Source of the DNA: Gemmatimonadaceae bacterium
GTDB taxonomy: Bacteria > Gemmatimonadota > Gemmatimonadetes > Gemmatimonadales > Gemmatimonadaceae
NCBI GenBank assembly: GCA_022843265.1
Contig: JALHNZ010000001.1
Location: 124,001-188,000, forward strand
Length of the DNA: 64,000 nucleotides
Reading direction: 5' to 3'
A program made the position numbers and the translations under genes. Under the pieces are notes generated by a model that was given only the letters and a program-made list of their open reading frames with translations, ran no database searches and was not told the DNA's origin. This document shows, piece by piece, positions 36,558-46,011 of the stretch; position 1 is the first letter of the stretch; every line of letters begins with the position of its first letter.

Positions 36558-37468
36558 GCGATCGGCATCCCGCCGCGGCCTGTCGCGCGCACCAGCGCGC
36601 GCAGCGCCTGTCCAAACGGTTCGTCCGTCATGGCGAGTGCGTAACGCGCACCAACTTGCAGGAGTCCGGTGCGCCACTCATCGAGCGCCTGTCGCACGGT
36701 GTCCTGATATTCGGCGCGAATCTCACCGGGTGTCGCCGCGATCGATGCGCCGGATTCCGGGTCGGTGAACACGGCCTCGGCGCCTTCCGGAAAATCGCGT
36801 TCCACGGGATCAAGTACGTGCAGCACTAACACTTCATGGCCGCGCGCTCGTATCGTCCGCAGCTGTTCGATGACCGGCGCTGGCTCCACCAGCAAATCCG
36901 AGACGAGCACAACGAAGCCGGGGCGACGCACCAGATGCGCCGCCTGCGACAAGGCGGGCACAAGGTCCGTGCCTGTGCCCCCGCCCGGCTGTGCCAGCGC
37001 TGCGGCCAGACGAAACCACTGGCCGGTGCGGGTGGATGGCATAACGACCGATCGCAGACTATCGTCGGCGCGCACAAGCCCGACCGCATCTCGCTGGCGG
37101 AGCAGCAGGAGCGCGAGGGCGCCCAGCAAGTGCTCCGCATACGCCAGCTTCGTGAGTCGGGCCGCCTCGCCCGTCCATCGCATGGAGGCACTCACATCGA
37201 GCACCAGCATGGCGCGCGTGTTGGTTTCTTCTTCGAACTGCTTGACGACCCACCGATCCGCACGGGCGGCGATTCGCCAGTCGAGATAGCGCAGATCATC
37301 GCCCGGCTGATACGGGCGGTGTTCCGCGAACTCAACGGAAAACCCCTTGCGGGGCGAACGGTGAAGTCCCGTAAGAAAGCCGTCCACAACCCAGCGCGCG
37401 ACCAGCTCGAGGTGACCGAGGGCAGCGAGCGCGGAGGGATCCAGTAAGTCGGCGCGAGAGGCGGGCAT
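36554..37468 (-). CDS. DUF58 domain protein
   Basis: A 304-aa DUF58/vWA-like protein (ATG at 37468). The hallmark is FAEHRPYQPGDDLRYLDWRI followed by AARADRWVVKQFEEETN; a degenerate vWA fold then carries LVLDVSASMRW as the DxSxS-type site. Such proteins are usually encoded with MoxR ATPases and BatA/BatB proteins. Here it is directly followed (GTGA overlap) by the BatA-like gene. It is cytoplasmic and probably acts as an adaptor in that system. The upstream 186 bases are shared with a divergent DUF4384-like gene. Confidence 0.92.
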   Translation of the reverse strand: MPASRADLLDPSALAALGHLELVARWVVDGFLTGLHRSPRKGFSVEFAEHRPYQPGDDLRYLDWRIAARADRWVVKQFEEETNTRAMLVLDVSASMRWTGEAARLTKLAYAEHLLGALALLLLRQRDAVGLVRADDSLRSVVMPSTRTGQWFRLAAALAQPGGGTGTDLVPALSQAAHLVRRPGFVVLVSDLLVEPAPVIEQLRTIRARGHEVLVLHVLDPVERDFPEGAEAVFTDPESGASIAATPGEIRAEYQDTVRQALDEWRTGLLQVGARYALAMTDEPFGQALRALVRATGRGGMPIA

Positions 37469-37654
37469 GAGGACGGGAATAGTGGCGACCTGTACCGCGT
37501 ACTCCAAGGGACCGTGCCACCTTGGGCAAATTCTGTGTCAAAACGCACGAAATCGGGATCACCTGCCCGGACCGGGGGTATTCGAATAAGTTCCGTCTAT
37601 CACGCATGGGAGTTCTTACCCGTGCGGTTGTGTCCCCCGCCTGAGGTCCGAGAC

Positions 37655-39043
37655 ATGGCACTGCCTCCCTCGTTGAACGTTCGACTGCTTGCCATCGCTG
37701 GGCTCCTGGTGGCCTCGGCCGCGCCGAGCGCAACTGAGGCGCAGCCGCAGAGCTTCCCCAAAGTTGAAATCCGTCAGGATCCCGGTATGGGTCCGGGGTC
37801 ACCGGCGTGGGGAGCGGCCGCTCGCGTTCGTCTGGATCGCGATGCGTTTCTGGTGGTGGTCGAGCTCGGCGTAGACGGCCGAGCGCGCGTGGTCTTCCCG
37901 GAGTCGCCGCGCGAGAAAGCGTTTGTGCGGGCATCGCGCAACTTCCTGGTCCCGCTGCCGAGCGCTGACGTGATGTTCGTCAACGTGAGTCAGGCGCGCC
38001 GCCCAACAGTGGTCGCGTTCGCGTCGGACATGGCACCGGACCTGAGCGAGTTTACGCGGAACGGCAACCGCTGGGATTACCAGTTTGCCATGGAGTACGA
38101 TCAGAGCACGGAGAACGTCATTCGCGATTTGGCCACGTTGATTTACGGCGATCCGGACATGCCGTTCAGCGTAGCGCAGACCCGTGTTGCGCCCGTGCTC
38201 TCGGCGTTTGCGCAGCGCGCCCTGATCGATTGCGGCTACAGCCTCGGCGGCTTGACGTCGGCGGATTTCATGGATTTTCTCTGGGATGTGTACGGGCCGT
38301 ATCAGTTCCACGGCGTCGGGCGTTGGGGCAGTCGTATGGACGGCAGCAATGTGTACTGGGGCTACATGGGCAGCAGCTACTATATGCCCTTTGGTACCAC
38401 ATCGTTTGGTCGTTTCACCACACGGAGTTTGTGGAACCGCTATGGAGCGGGCTGCGGCGGTTGGAATTTCCAGCGTCCGTCCATTCTCGCAATCTATAAT
38501 CCTCCGCCCGACGGCGACGCAGCGCCCGTAGACACCGTGGGTGGAAAGGACACGCCGAAGGATCGCCCGGCTGACAAGCCGAATGACAAGGTGGATGGCG
38601 TAGGCATCATCCCCGCAACGCCAGAGGCGATGCAGCGTCGCGAGACCAAGGTCACCACGCTCGTGGCCGCCAACGTTGTGGCCAACACCAATCTTTCGCG
38701 TGAAGCCGCCAAAGACCTGTTGCAGCGCCGCGATGTCGCGAACGCACTACAGATGCTCGCGATGCAGCGCGTCACGGGACTGAGCGCGGAGCAGCTGGAG
38801 TCGCAAATGCGTCGGGCGCAGACGTCGAACGGCGGAATCGCTCGCCGTGCGCCCAGCAGCCGCGGGGATTCCAAGTCCACGGGGTCGTCCTTCGGCTCCG
38901 GCATTGGTGGCTCGATGGGAAGCGGAGGCGGTGGATCGAGCGAGGTCGGCGGATCGGGCGGTGCCGGCGCGTCTGGTGAAGCCCGCGGTGGCTCGGCGGG
39001 CGGCGGACGCGGAGGCAGCGGTCGCGTGCCTCCCGGTCAGTAA
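37655..39043 (+). CDS. Exported DUF4384-like protein with Gly/Ser-rich tail
   Basis: A 462-aa exported protein from the ATG at 37655 (GAGG eight bases upstream), with a signal peptide ending near ATEAQ. The N-terminal domain (AARVRLDRDAFLVVVELGVD, GRARVVFPESP) resembles DUF4384. Next is a unique region rich in Tyr, Trp and Gly (GRWGSRMDGSNVYWGYMGSS). A Lys/Asp/Pro linker (KDTPKDRPADKPNDK), a helical segment and a C-terminal run of about 60 Gly/Ser residues follow. It is probably on the cell surface or in the periplasm. Function unknown. It ends in a strong terminator, so it is monocistronic. Confidence 0.8.
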   Translation: MALPPSLNVRLLAIAGLLVASAAPSATEAQPQSFPKVEIRQDPGMGPGSPAWGAAARVRLDRDAFLVVVELGVDGRARVVFPESPREKAFVRASRNFLVPLPSADVMFVNVSQARRPTVVAFASDMAPDLSEFTRNGNRWDYQFAMEYDQSTENVIRDLATLIYGDPDMPFSVAQTRVAPVLSAFAQRALIDCGYSLGGLTSADFMDFLWDVYGPYQFHGVGRWGSRMDGSNVYWGYMGSSYYMPFGTTSFGRFTTRSLWNRYGAGCGGWNFQRPSILAIYNPPPDGDAAPVDTVGGKDTPKDRPADKPNDKVDGVGIIPATPEAMQRRETKVTTLVAANVVANTNLSREAAKDLLQRRDVANALQMLAMQRVTGLSAEQLESQMRRAQTSNGGIARRAPSSRGDSKSTGSSFGSGIGGSMGSGGGGSSEVGGSGGAGASGEARGGSAGGGRGGSGRVPPGQ

Positions 39044-39066
39044 AGAACGCTCGCGTTCTGCATGAG

Positions 39067-39110
39067 AGTGGCCCCACCTGCTTGGATCTGCGGGTGGGGC
39101 CACTAGTTTT
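39067..39110 (+). terminator. Rho-independent terminator
   Basis: A 15-base stem with one G-U pair (AGTGGCCCCACCTGC at 39067-39081 with GCGGGTGGGGCCACT at 39090-39104), an eight-base loop and AGTTTT. It ends the DUF4384-like gene and separates it from lepA. Confidence 0.85.
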
Positions 39111-39209
39111 CCAAGGCTAGGCTCCTGCGCGGTGCGTCTGCCCGCGAGCGGCGCCGATGGTCAGAAATGCGCTTTGATTTCCGACCTTGTCCCATCGCAC
39201 CAAGAGTCC

Positions 39210-41006
39210 GTGCAGCTCGATCGCATCCGCAACTTTTGTATTGTCGCCCATATCGACCACGGGAAATCCACCCTGGCCGACCGCCTGATCGAACACACAG
39301 GCACGCTGCAAAAACGCGAAATGAAAGCGCAGATCCTCGACACGCTGGACCTCGAGCGAGAGCGCGGCATCACGATCAAACTGAACGCGGTGCGCATGGC
39401 GTACACCGCGGCCGACGGCACGTCGTACGAGTTGAACCTGATCGACACACCAGGCCACGTGGACTTCACCTACGAAGTGTCGCGCTCGCTCGCTGCGTGC
39501 GAAGGCGCGATTCTGGTGGTGGATGCGTCGCAGGGCATTCAGGCGCAGACGCTGTCGAATCTGTTTCTGGCACTCGATGCAGGCCTGGAAATCATTCCGG
39601 TGCTCAACAAGATCGATCTTCCCGGCGCCGAGCCCGAACGGCGTCGCGCCGAAATCGTCGAGTTGATCGGCTGCCTGCCGGAAGACGTCTTGTCAGTGAG
39701 TGCGAAAGAAGGGATCGGCGTGCCCGAGCTGCTCGCGCAAGTTGTCGAGCGCGTGCCACCACCCAAGGGCGATCTCGACGGCCCACTGCGTGCACTTATT
39801 TTTGACTCGTACTACGACAAATACCGCGGCGCCATTCCGTCGATTCGTGTCGTCGACGGCGTGATCAAGAAGGGCATGAAGATCACGTTCGGTACGTCGG
39901 ATAACGTGTACGAAGTCTCGGAAGTCGGTTCGCTACAGCCCAAGCAAACACCAGTGCCGTCGCTCGGCGCGGGCGAAGTGGGCTATGTGATTGCATCGGT
40001 GCGCTCCGTGCGAGAAACACGCGCTGGCGACACGATTTTCGATGCGGCCAATCGCGCGACGGAAGCGTTGCCGGGTTACCGCGAAGTGCGCAGCTTCGTG
40101 TTCGCGGGCATCTTTCCGACCGACACGCAGGCGTACGAAACGTTGCGTGACGCGCTTGAGAAAATGAAACTCAACGACGCGTCGCTGCAGTACGAGCCGG
40201 AAACATCAACCGCGCTCGGCTTTGGCTTCCGCTGCGGGTTTCTCGGCCTGCTGCACATGGAAATTGTGCAGGAGCGTCTGGAACGTGAGTACGATCTCGA
40301 CCTCGTGACCACCGTGCCAAGCGTGGAGTACGTGGTGCATCTGACGGACGGCACCACGATCAGCGTGGAGAATCCCGCGCTCATGCCGCCCGCCGTTACG
40401 ATCTCGAGCATTGAAGAGCCGTACGTGAAGGCCCGCATCATGTGTCCGTCCGAGTATATCGGCGCGATCATGACGCTCGGCAATGACCGTCGCGGCATCT
40501 ACAAGAATATGACGTACCTCGACACCGCGCGTGTTGAGTTCGACTGGGAGTTTCCGCTCGGCGAAATCATTCTCGATTTCTTTGACAAACTCAAGAGTGT
40601 CAGCCGCGGCTACGCGTCGCTCGATTACGAGCTGATCGAAAATCGCGTGAGCAAGTTGGTGCGTCTCGACATGCTCATCAACGGCGATCCGATTGACGCG
40701 TTCTCGGTGATTACGCACGCGGACAAGTCGTACGAGTGGGGCCGCAAGGTGGCGGAGAAGCTGCGCGAGTTGATTCCGCGTCAGCTCTTTGAAGTGGCCA
40801 TTCAAGCGACGATCGGACAGAAGGTCATTGCGCGTGAAACCGTGAAGCCGCTGCGAAAGGACGTGCTCGCCAAGTGTTACGGTGGCGACATTTCACGGAA
40901 GCGCAAGCTGCTCGAGAAGCAGAAAGAAGGTAAGAAGCGCATGAAGCAGGTCGGCAGCGTGGAGATTCCCCAGGAGGCGTTCCTCGCCGTCCTGCAGGTG
41001 GATTGA
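39210..41006 (+). CDS. lepA: Elongation factor 4 (LepA)
   Basis: Ribosomal back-translocase GTPase, 598 aa from the GTG at 39210, which matches the usual length of about 599; an in-frame GTG at 39132 would add 26 residues of unlikely sequence. G1 is AHIDHGKST, switch [14 protein letters not shown], and G4 NKIDLPGA. The LepA-specific C-terminal region includes [40 protein letters not shown] and [20 protein letters not shown]. It remobilises stalled ribosomes. The next gene starts within its stop codon (TTGA), so lepA heads a long plus-strand run reaching nfo. Confidence 0.97.
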   Translation: MQLDRIRNFCIVAHIDHGKSTLADRLIEHTGTLQKREMKAQILDTLDLERERGITIKLNAVRMAYTAADGTSYELNLIDTPGHVDFTYEVSRSLAACEGAILVVDASQGIQAQTLSNLFLALDAGLEIIPVLNKIDLPGAEPERRRAEIVELIGCLPEDVLSVSAKEGIGVPELLAQVVERVPPPKGDLDGPLRALIFDSYYDKYRGAIPSIRVVDGVIKKGMKITFGTSDNVYEVSEVGSLQPKQTPVPSLGAGEVGYVIASVRSVRETRAGDTIFDAANRATEALPGYREVRSFVFAGIFPTDTQAYETLRDALEKMKLNDASLQYEPETSTALGFGFRCGFLGLLHMEIVQERLEREYDLDLVTTVPSVEYVVHLTDGTTISVENPALMPPAVTISSIEEPYVKARIMCPSEYIGAIMTLGNDRRGIYKNMTYLDTARVEFDWEFPLGEIILDFFDKLKSVSRGYASLDYELIENRVSKLVRLDMLINGDPIDAFSVITHADKSYEWGRKVAEKLRELIPRQLFEVAIQATIGQKVIARETVKPLRKDVLAKCYGGDISRKRKLLEKQKEGKKRMKQVGSVEIPQEAFLAVLQVD

Positions 41007-42079
41007 TCGCGTCGCCCGTGGCTTCGCTCGTCATTCAAACTTCCTTTCTCGGCGACATGGTGCTCACCACGCCGCTGCTTGATCGTCTCGCGCAGCGTGG
41101 CCCCGTCGACGTGGTTGCCACGCCTCAGTCGGCGCCACTGCTGGCGGGGCATCCCGCGGTGCGTGATGTGATTGTGTACGACAAGCGCGGCATCGCGCGT
41201 GGCTGGCGCGGCATGTTGCGCACGGCACGCGCGATTCGCTTTCGCGAAGCCGACGTGCCGCGAGGTGCGCAGGTCGCGTACATGGCGCAGGGCTCCTTGC
41301 GCAGCGCCACGCTCGCGGCAGTCGCGGGTGTGCCGTCGCGCGTGGGATTTGCCACGTCAGCAGGGCGAGCGCTGTACACGAACACGGTGCCGTATCAGGC
41401 CGATCAACACCACGCCACGCGTTTGTGGAGTCTGGCGTCGACGGACGAAGAGGACAGACGGCCGTTGGCGCCACTGCATCCGCGCTTGTTCCCGTCATCC
41501 AACGACCACGCGGCCGCGGCCGCGTTGCTGAGTTCGGCGGGCGTTGTGCCGGGCTCCTCGTTGCTGGTGCTGGCCCCCGGAAGCGTGTGGGCCACCAAAC
41601 GCTGGCCGCATTATCCGGCGCTGGCCGTGGCCTTGCAGCGTGATCCGCGCACTGCCAACGCACGCATCGTGATCGTTGGCGCGGCCGCCGACGGCGCCAT
41701 CGCCCGCGATGTTTCGGAAGCGGCGCAGGCAGCCGGGCTGCCGTTACCGATTGACGCCACGGGGCGATTATCGTTGTTGTCGTCGGCCGCGCTGCTCGCG
41801 CGTGCGGGCGCAATCGTGACGAATGACTCGCTCCCGTTGCATCTCGCCAGCGCCATGGGCATTCCAACCGTCGCCTTATTTGGCCCAACCACACTGGCGC
41901 TCGGATTTGGTCCGCTGGCACCGCACGCGGAATCGCTTGGTCTCGACGCGTTGCCATGTCGTCCGTGTCATGCACACGGACCGGCGACCTGTCCGCTGGA
42001 ACACTGGAAGTGCATGCGTGAACTGCCCGTTGCACGCGTTGTTGATGCGGTCGCCGATGTTATGCGTGTAGCGCGCTGA
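41003..42079 (+). CDS. waaF: ADP-heptose:LPS heptosyltransferase (GT9)
   Basis: A glycosyltransferase family 9 enzyme of 358 aa that adds heptose to the LPS inner core at the cytoplasmic face of the inner membrane. It has [20 protein letters not shown] at the N terminus, the nucleotide-binding [40 protein letters not shown] and ALFGPTT. A Cys-rich [14 protein letters not shown] region is typical of WaaF-like proteins. The TTG at 41003 overlaps the lepA stop; a GTG at 41018 is the alternative. This supports an LPS-type outer membrane. The WaaF name rests on motif likeness. Confidence 0.9.
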   Translation: MIASPVASLVIQTSFLGDMVLTTPLLDRLAQRGPVDVVATPQSAPLLAGHPAVRDVIVYDKRGIARGWRGMLRTARAIRFREADVPRGAQVAYMAQGSLRSATLAAVAGVPSRVGFATSAGRALYTNTVPYQADQHHATRLWSLASTDEEDRRPLAPLHPRLFPSSNDHAAAAALLSSAGVVPGSSLLVLAPGSVWATKRWPHYPALAVALQRDPRTANARIVIVGAAADGAIARDVSEAAQAAGLPLPIDATGRLSLLSSAALLARAGAIVTNDSLPLHLASAMGIPTVALFGPTTLALGFGPLAPHAESLGLDALPCRPCHAHGPATCPLEHWKCMRELPVARVVDAVADVMRVAR

Positions 42080-42114
42080 CCATCCTTCACTCTTCATCAC
42101 TCTGCCATTCCCTC

Positions 42115-43107
42115 ATGTCCGCTTCGACCACGACGTTTGTTCTTGGTGTTGATCTCGGCGGTACGAACATTGTGGTCGGCGCCATGCCTGCCGACGGCAG
42201 TATGATGCATGCGGTGCGATCAGAACCCACGCGTGCTGAAGATGGCGCGGACGGCGTCACCGCTCGCATCGTTCGCCTCATCGAAGACTGCATCGCGGAC
42301 ACGATCCGCATCACCGGTGCAACGCGTGCGAACTTTGCCGGTGTCGGGATCGGCGCCCCCGGCCCGCTCGATCGCGAAACGGGCATCGTACTGATCACTC
42401 CCAATCTGGGTTGGACCGACTATCCGCTACGAGATCGAGTGTCCAATGCCGTGAACCTGCCGGCCGCGCTCGATAATGATGCGAACTGCGCCACACTCGG
42501 CGAATGGTGGATCGGTGCAGCGCGCGGATCGACGCATGCCATCGGGCTCACGATTGGCACCGGCATTGGTGGCGGACTGATTCTTGATGGGAAACTGTAC
42601 CACGGGGCGTCTGGTATTGCGGGAGAGCTCGGTCATACATCGATCGATGCAAACGGTCGACGTTGCAAATGCGGTAACTACGGGTGCCTCGAGGCATACG
42701 CATCGGGACCCGCGATTGCCGTGCGGGCGCGCGAGGCGCTCGGTGGTGACGAGACGTCGCTGTTGCCTGCGTTGGTGCACGGCGATCTCGACCGCATTAC
42801 GGCCCAGACGGTGTTCGAAGCGGCGGAGCGTGGGGATCAGCTGGCGCGCCATGTTGTGCGCGACACGGCGCACTTTCTCGGCACCGGCATTGCCAACCTG
42901 CTGAACATCTTCAATCCCGAGGTGGTGGTGATCGCCGGTGGCGTCACGCAAGCCGGCGACGCGCTTTTTGAACCGCTGCGCGCCGAAGTGCGCCGTCGCG
43001 CGTTCAAGCCGGCGGTCGCGGTGTGCCGTATTGTGCCGGGTGAACTGCCGGGCACAGCAGGTGTCGCCGGCGCGGTGGCAATCTTCAAGGCGTGGGCCGG
43101 CGTGTAA
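42115..43107 (+). CDS. ROK-family glucokinase
   Basis: A sugar kinase of 330 aa: ATP-binding GVDLGGTNIVVGA, GIGAPGPLDRETGIV, DNDANCATLGEWW with the catalytic Asp region, GTGIGGGLILDGKLYHGASG, GELGHTS, and the ROK zinc motif CKCGNYGCLEAY. It probably phosphorylates glucose or an N-acyl-hexosamine using ATP. There is no DNA-binding domain, so it is an enzyme rather than a repressor. It lies 35 bases after the heptosyltransferase and 28 bases before a PfkB-type kinase. Confidence 0.93.
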   Translation: MSASTTTFVLGVDLGGTNIVVGAMPADGSMMHAVRSEPTRAEDGADGVTARIVRLIEDCIADTIRITGATRANFAGVGIGAPGPLDRETGIVLITPNLGWTDYPLRDRVSNAVNLPAALDNDANCATLGEWWIGAARGSTHAIGLTIGTGIGGGLILDGKLYHGASGIAGELGHTSIDANGRRCKCGNYGCLEAYASGPAIAVRAREALGGDETSLLPALVHGDLDRITAQTVFEAAERGDQLARHVVRDTAHFLGTGIANLLNIFNPEVVVIAGGVTQAGDALFEPLRAEVRRRAFKPAVAVCRIVPGELPGTAGVAGAVAIFKAWAGV

Positions 43108-43135
43108 TGACCATGTGCTGTGGGCGAATGCACGC

Positions 43136-44158
43136 ATGAACGACGGGGCGAGCGTTCGCAAAAAACGCGTCGGCGTGATCGGCTCGTTCGTGTGGGATGT
43201 GATCCACGGGCGCGACAAGCGTGCCGTGCCGGTTGAGGAATGGGGCGGCATTACCTACGCCCTGGCCGCGCTCGACGCGGGCTTGTCTGATGACTGGGAA
43301 ATCGTGCCGCTGCTCAAGGTGGGCGATGATCTGGCCGATCGCGCGCGACACTTCATTCGTGGACTGCGGCATATGGCACCCGACGCCGCGCTCGTCGCCG
43401 TGCCCTACCCCAACAATCGTGTGGAGCTGCGATATCACGATGCCGAGCGGCGGAGCGAGTTCCTGAGCGGAGGCGTGCCTGGCTGGACATGGCTCGGCCT
43501 CAAGCCACTGCTTGAATCAGCAGAACTCGATGCGCTGTATGTGAACTTTCTGAGCGGCTGGGAGCTCGATCTCGAAACGGCGCAGTTGCTGCGCGCGCAT
43601 TTTCCCGGACCGATCTACTGCGATCTGCACATGCTCGTGATGGCGGTGCAACCGGACGGTCTGCGTGTGCCGCGTCCGCTTCCCGACGTTGCGGCATGGT
43701 GCGCGTGCTTTGATCTGCTGCAAGTGAATGAAGAAGAGATGGCCATGATGGCGCCGGATCCGATGATGCTCGCGGCCACGGCCATGGCAGCCGGTGTGTC
43801 GTGTCTGTCCGTCACCCTCGGCAGTCAGGGCTCCATTTACGTGGCGGCGCCGGGCTTTCACACGATTCATGACATTGCGCCGCGCCGTGCGCTGGCGACC
43901 GGCCCGCGCGGTGGCAGCAGCGCGCTGGGTGCATTGCGTACAGCGCGCGCGCCGGCGGTGATCGCGAACGTCCAGGGAGACGGTGATCCCACTGGATGTG
44001 GTGATGTGTGGGGCGCGACCCATTTCTCGCGACTGCTCTCCGGTGATAACTTGGAAACGGCGATGCGCGCGGCAGCACAGGCGGCGGCGCGGAACGTTGA
44101 GCATCGCGGGGCGACCGGCCTCGCTTCCTATCTTCGGGGAGAACTGCACATCTCGTGA
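43136..44158 (+). CDS. PfkB-family carbohydrate/nucleoside kinase
   Basis: A 340-aa ribokinase-fold protein from the ATG at 43136. The N terminus VGVIGSFVWDVIHGRDKRAV and EWGGITYALAALDAG, and the C-terminal GDGDPTGCGDVWGATHF with the catalytic Asp (anion-hole motif TGCGD rather than TGAGD), place it in the family. The middle is divergent, with a Met-rich segment (MAMMAPDPMMLAATAMAAG), and substrate cannot be told. Its TGA overlaps the GTG of the HATPase gene. That coupling links it to a signalling-type trio, which is unusual for a metabolic kinase. Confidence 0.87.
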   Translation: MNDGASVRKKRVGVIGSFVWDVIHGRDKRAVPVEEWGGITYALAALDAGLSDDWEIVPLLKVGDDLADRARHFIRGLRHMAPDAALVAVPYPNNRVELRYHDAERRSEFLSGGVPGWTWLGLKPLLESAELDALYVNFLSGWELDLETAQLLRAHFPGPIYCDLHMLVMAVQPDGLRVPRPLPDVAAWCACFDLLQVNEEEMAMMAPDPMMLAATAMAAGVSCLSVTLGSQGSIYVAAPGFHTIHDIAPRRALATGPRGGSSALGALRTARAPAVIANVQGDGDPTGCGDVWGATHFSRLLSGDNLETAMRAAAQAAARNVEHRGATGLASYLRGELHIS

Positions 44159-45090
44159 CGACTGTGATCAACGTGCCACCGTCGCTCGATGAGCAATCGT
44201 TCGAACAGATTGTTGAGCAGCTCGCACCGCTGCCCCCCGATCAGAAAGTGCTGTTTGACGCACGGCGTGCGCGCTGGGCGTCTCCGTTTGGACTCACCGC
44301 ACTGTTGTGCGCCGCGCAGTCGCGAACGGAACGGGCTGACTTTGCGGTGCCCGAGCATCCGGACACGGCATCGTACTGGGCGCGCACCGGCTTTTTTCGT
44401 CACGCCGCCGATGTCTTCACGCTGCACGGACACGTACCCCGACCGCGCGATGGGCAGGACTCCGACGTGTTGCTCGAGATCACGCCGGTGATCCAGAGCG
44501 ATGATGTCCACACGGTCGTGACCCGCATTCAGCACAAGGCGGCCGAGATTCTCCATGGTCAGCTCAAACTGGAGACGGCGGCCACGATGGGGTTTGGCAT
44601 GATGCTCAGCGAAGCGTGCCAGAACATCGTGGAGCACGCGGGGCGCGGCGGCTGGGTGGCGGTGCAGACCTACAATTTCCGTCAACGACTCGGCCGTCGT
44701 GTGGTTGTGATTGCGGTATGCGACGCCGGCGTCGGCTTCCGGCAATCGCTGGAAAGCGACCCCTCGCATCGACGTGATGATCGGTGGGGAGATGCGCGCG
44801 CGCTTGAGTCTGCTGTGCTGCACGCCATGAGTCGGTTCAAGGCGCGCGATGCGGGTCGCGGACAGGGTCTCGCGGGCATTCGTCGCTTCTGTGCACGCTG
44901 GGACACAAAACTTTCGGTACGAAGTGGCACAGCACGCATTGCGCTTGTGCCTGCATGGGACGAAGATGAAGCGTTGCAACAACGCTTGCCATACTTTCCC
45001 GGTGCTCAGGTGCAAATCATGATTCCGGAGCGTCTGGCCTCAGATCCGCCGTCGGCAGCTCGCTCGCGCTCCACGGAGCGTGCGAGATGA
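44155..45090 (+). CDS. HATPase protein with N-terminal STAS-like domain
   Basis: A soluble 311-aa protein. Residues 1-95 look like a STAS-like segment (KVLFDARRARWASPFGLTAL). Residues 110-275 are a GHKL ATPase domain: N box MMLSEACQNIVEHA at 149-162, G1 box VCDAGVGF at 188-195, G2 box GRGQGLAGIRRFC at 234-246. There is no phosphoacceptor histidine or membrane segment, so it is more like an anti-sigma/serine kinase (SpoIIAB/RsbW relatives) than a sensor kinase. It is joined by GTGA to the PfkB gene and by ATGA to the next gene, which has a STAS-like domain. The pair suggests partner-switching control. Confidence 0.82.
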   Translation: MTTVINVPPSLDEQSFEQIVEQLAPLPPDQKVLFDARRARWASPFGLTALLCAAQSRTERADFAVPEHPDTASYWARTGFFRHAADVFTLHGHVPRPRDGQDSDVLLEITPVIQSDDVHTVVTRIQHKAAEILHGQLKLETAATMGFGMMLSEACQNIVEHAGRGGWVAVQTYNFRQRLGRRVVVIAVCDAGVGFRQSLESDPSHRRDDRWGDARALESAVLHAMSRFKARDAGRGQGLAGIRRFCARWDTKLSVRSGTARIALVPAWDEDEALQQRLPYFPGAQVQIMIPERLASDPPSAARSRSTERAR

Positions 45091-45650
45091 TGCATCACAT
45101 CGATGTGAGCACCGTGTTGCGAGGCGCCGTCTGTGAGCTGTATTCAAATCTCGTGACGCGTCCCACGGGCGCGGCGGTACGCACGGCGATTGAGGCCCTG
45201 CTGGCCGAAGGACAGCCCCCCACGATCACCACGATCGATTTTTCACACGTCAATCTGATTGATTTTTCCTGTGCCGACGAGATCGTGGCCAAACTGCTCC
45301 TGCAACACGTCGCGACGACGCACGAAGAGGCGCGCTACGTATTCTTTCGCGGCATGCGCGAAGATCATCTGGATGCGGTCGAAGCGGTGCTTGAACATCG
45401 TGAACTCGCGCTCGTGTGGGATCGCGATGGCCGACCCGAGCTGCTCGGTCGCGTAGACGACGACGAACGCCTTGCGTGGAATGTGGTGCGTACGGTGGGA
45501 CCGGTGTGGGCGCCGCACGTGGCGAGCTCCATCGGAGCCAGTACGGACCACGCCGAGTTCCAGCTTACCCGACTCTGGCATCGTCGTCTTGTCATGCGAC
45601 AAAGTGATGGATACGTGGTGCCCGGAGTGGTGCGCGGAGTCGCGGCCTGA
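45087..45650 (+). CDS. STAS-like/winged-helix regulatory protein
   Basis: A 187-aa protein. The first 110 residues resemble a STAS-like domain of the DUF4325 type (TTIDFSHVNLIDFSCADEIV, AKLLLQH). The C-terminal part (EFQLTRLWHRRLVMRQSDGY, VVPG) looks like the recognition helix and wing of a winged-helix domain. DUF4325 proteins are known partners of GHKL ATPases. Its ATG overlaps the stop of the HATPase gene and its stop overlaps the next start (TGATG), so the two proteins should interact or act together. The DNA-binding role is tentative. Confidence 0.75.
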   Translation: MMHHIDVSTVLRGAVCELYSNLVTRPTGAAVRTAIEALLAEGQPPTITTIDFSHVNLIDFSCADEIVAKLLLQHVATTHEEARYVFFRGMREDHLDAVEAVLEHRELALVWDRDGRPELLGRVDDDERLAWNVVRTVGPVWAPHVASSIGASTDHAEFQLTRLWHRRLVMRQSDGYVVPGVVRGVAA

Positions 45651-45988
45651 TGACGGACAAGAAGGATCCGGGAGCGCCGCGCATCGGGCGCGGCATCTTC
45701 TCCGGGATGGCACCCCCGCTGCAAATCGTCGGATACATTGGCACGCGCCGCGGTGATCCGGATCGCGGCCCGCTCATTCGCATGCGTCCAGACGACGCGC
45801 TGATTCGGCTGCTGTCTGATGGAGAGCTGGTGCGCATCATGGGTCCAAGGCGCAGCGAGTTTGCGCAGCTGGTGCTTGACGAATCGCTTCCACGCGGCGG
45901 CGTGGTCGTGCGCGATCTGGCGGGTGTGACCGTCACTGAAATCGTGCGTGTTATCAAAGCAGACTTCGATTCGCCCCGTACGACCTGA
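45650..45988 (+). CDS. Hypothetical protein coupled to HATPase/STAS pair
   Basis: A soluble 112-aa protein, translationally coupled (TGATG) as the third member of the trio. After a flexible start (MTDKKDPGAPRIGRGIFSGM), residues 60-108 show alternating strands (DGELVRIMGPRRSEFAQLVL, GGVVVRDLAGVTVTEIVRV), reminiscent of a double-psi beta-barrel such as those of molybdopterin-binding or aspartate-decarboxylase-like domains. I do not recognise a family and give no function. The stop lies 23 bases before the PLP-enzyme start. Confidence 0.72.
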   Translation: MTDKKDPGAPRIGRGIFSGMAPPLQIVGYIGTRRGDPDRGPLIRMRPDDALIRLLSDGELVRIMGPRRSEFAQLVLDESLPRGGVVVRDLAGVTVTEIVRVIKADFDSPRTT

Positions 45989-46011
45989 TTGGTTTCACTC
46001 CCCTGCACCGA

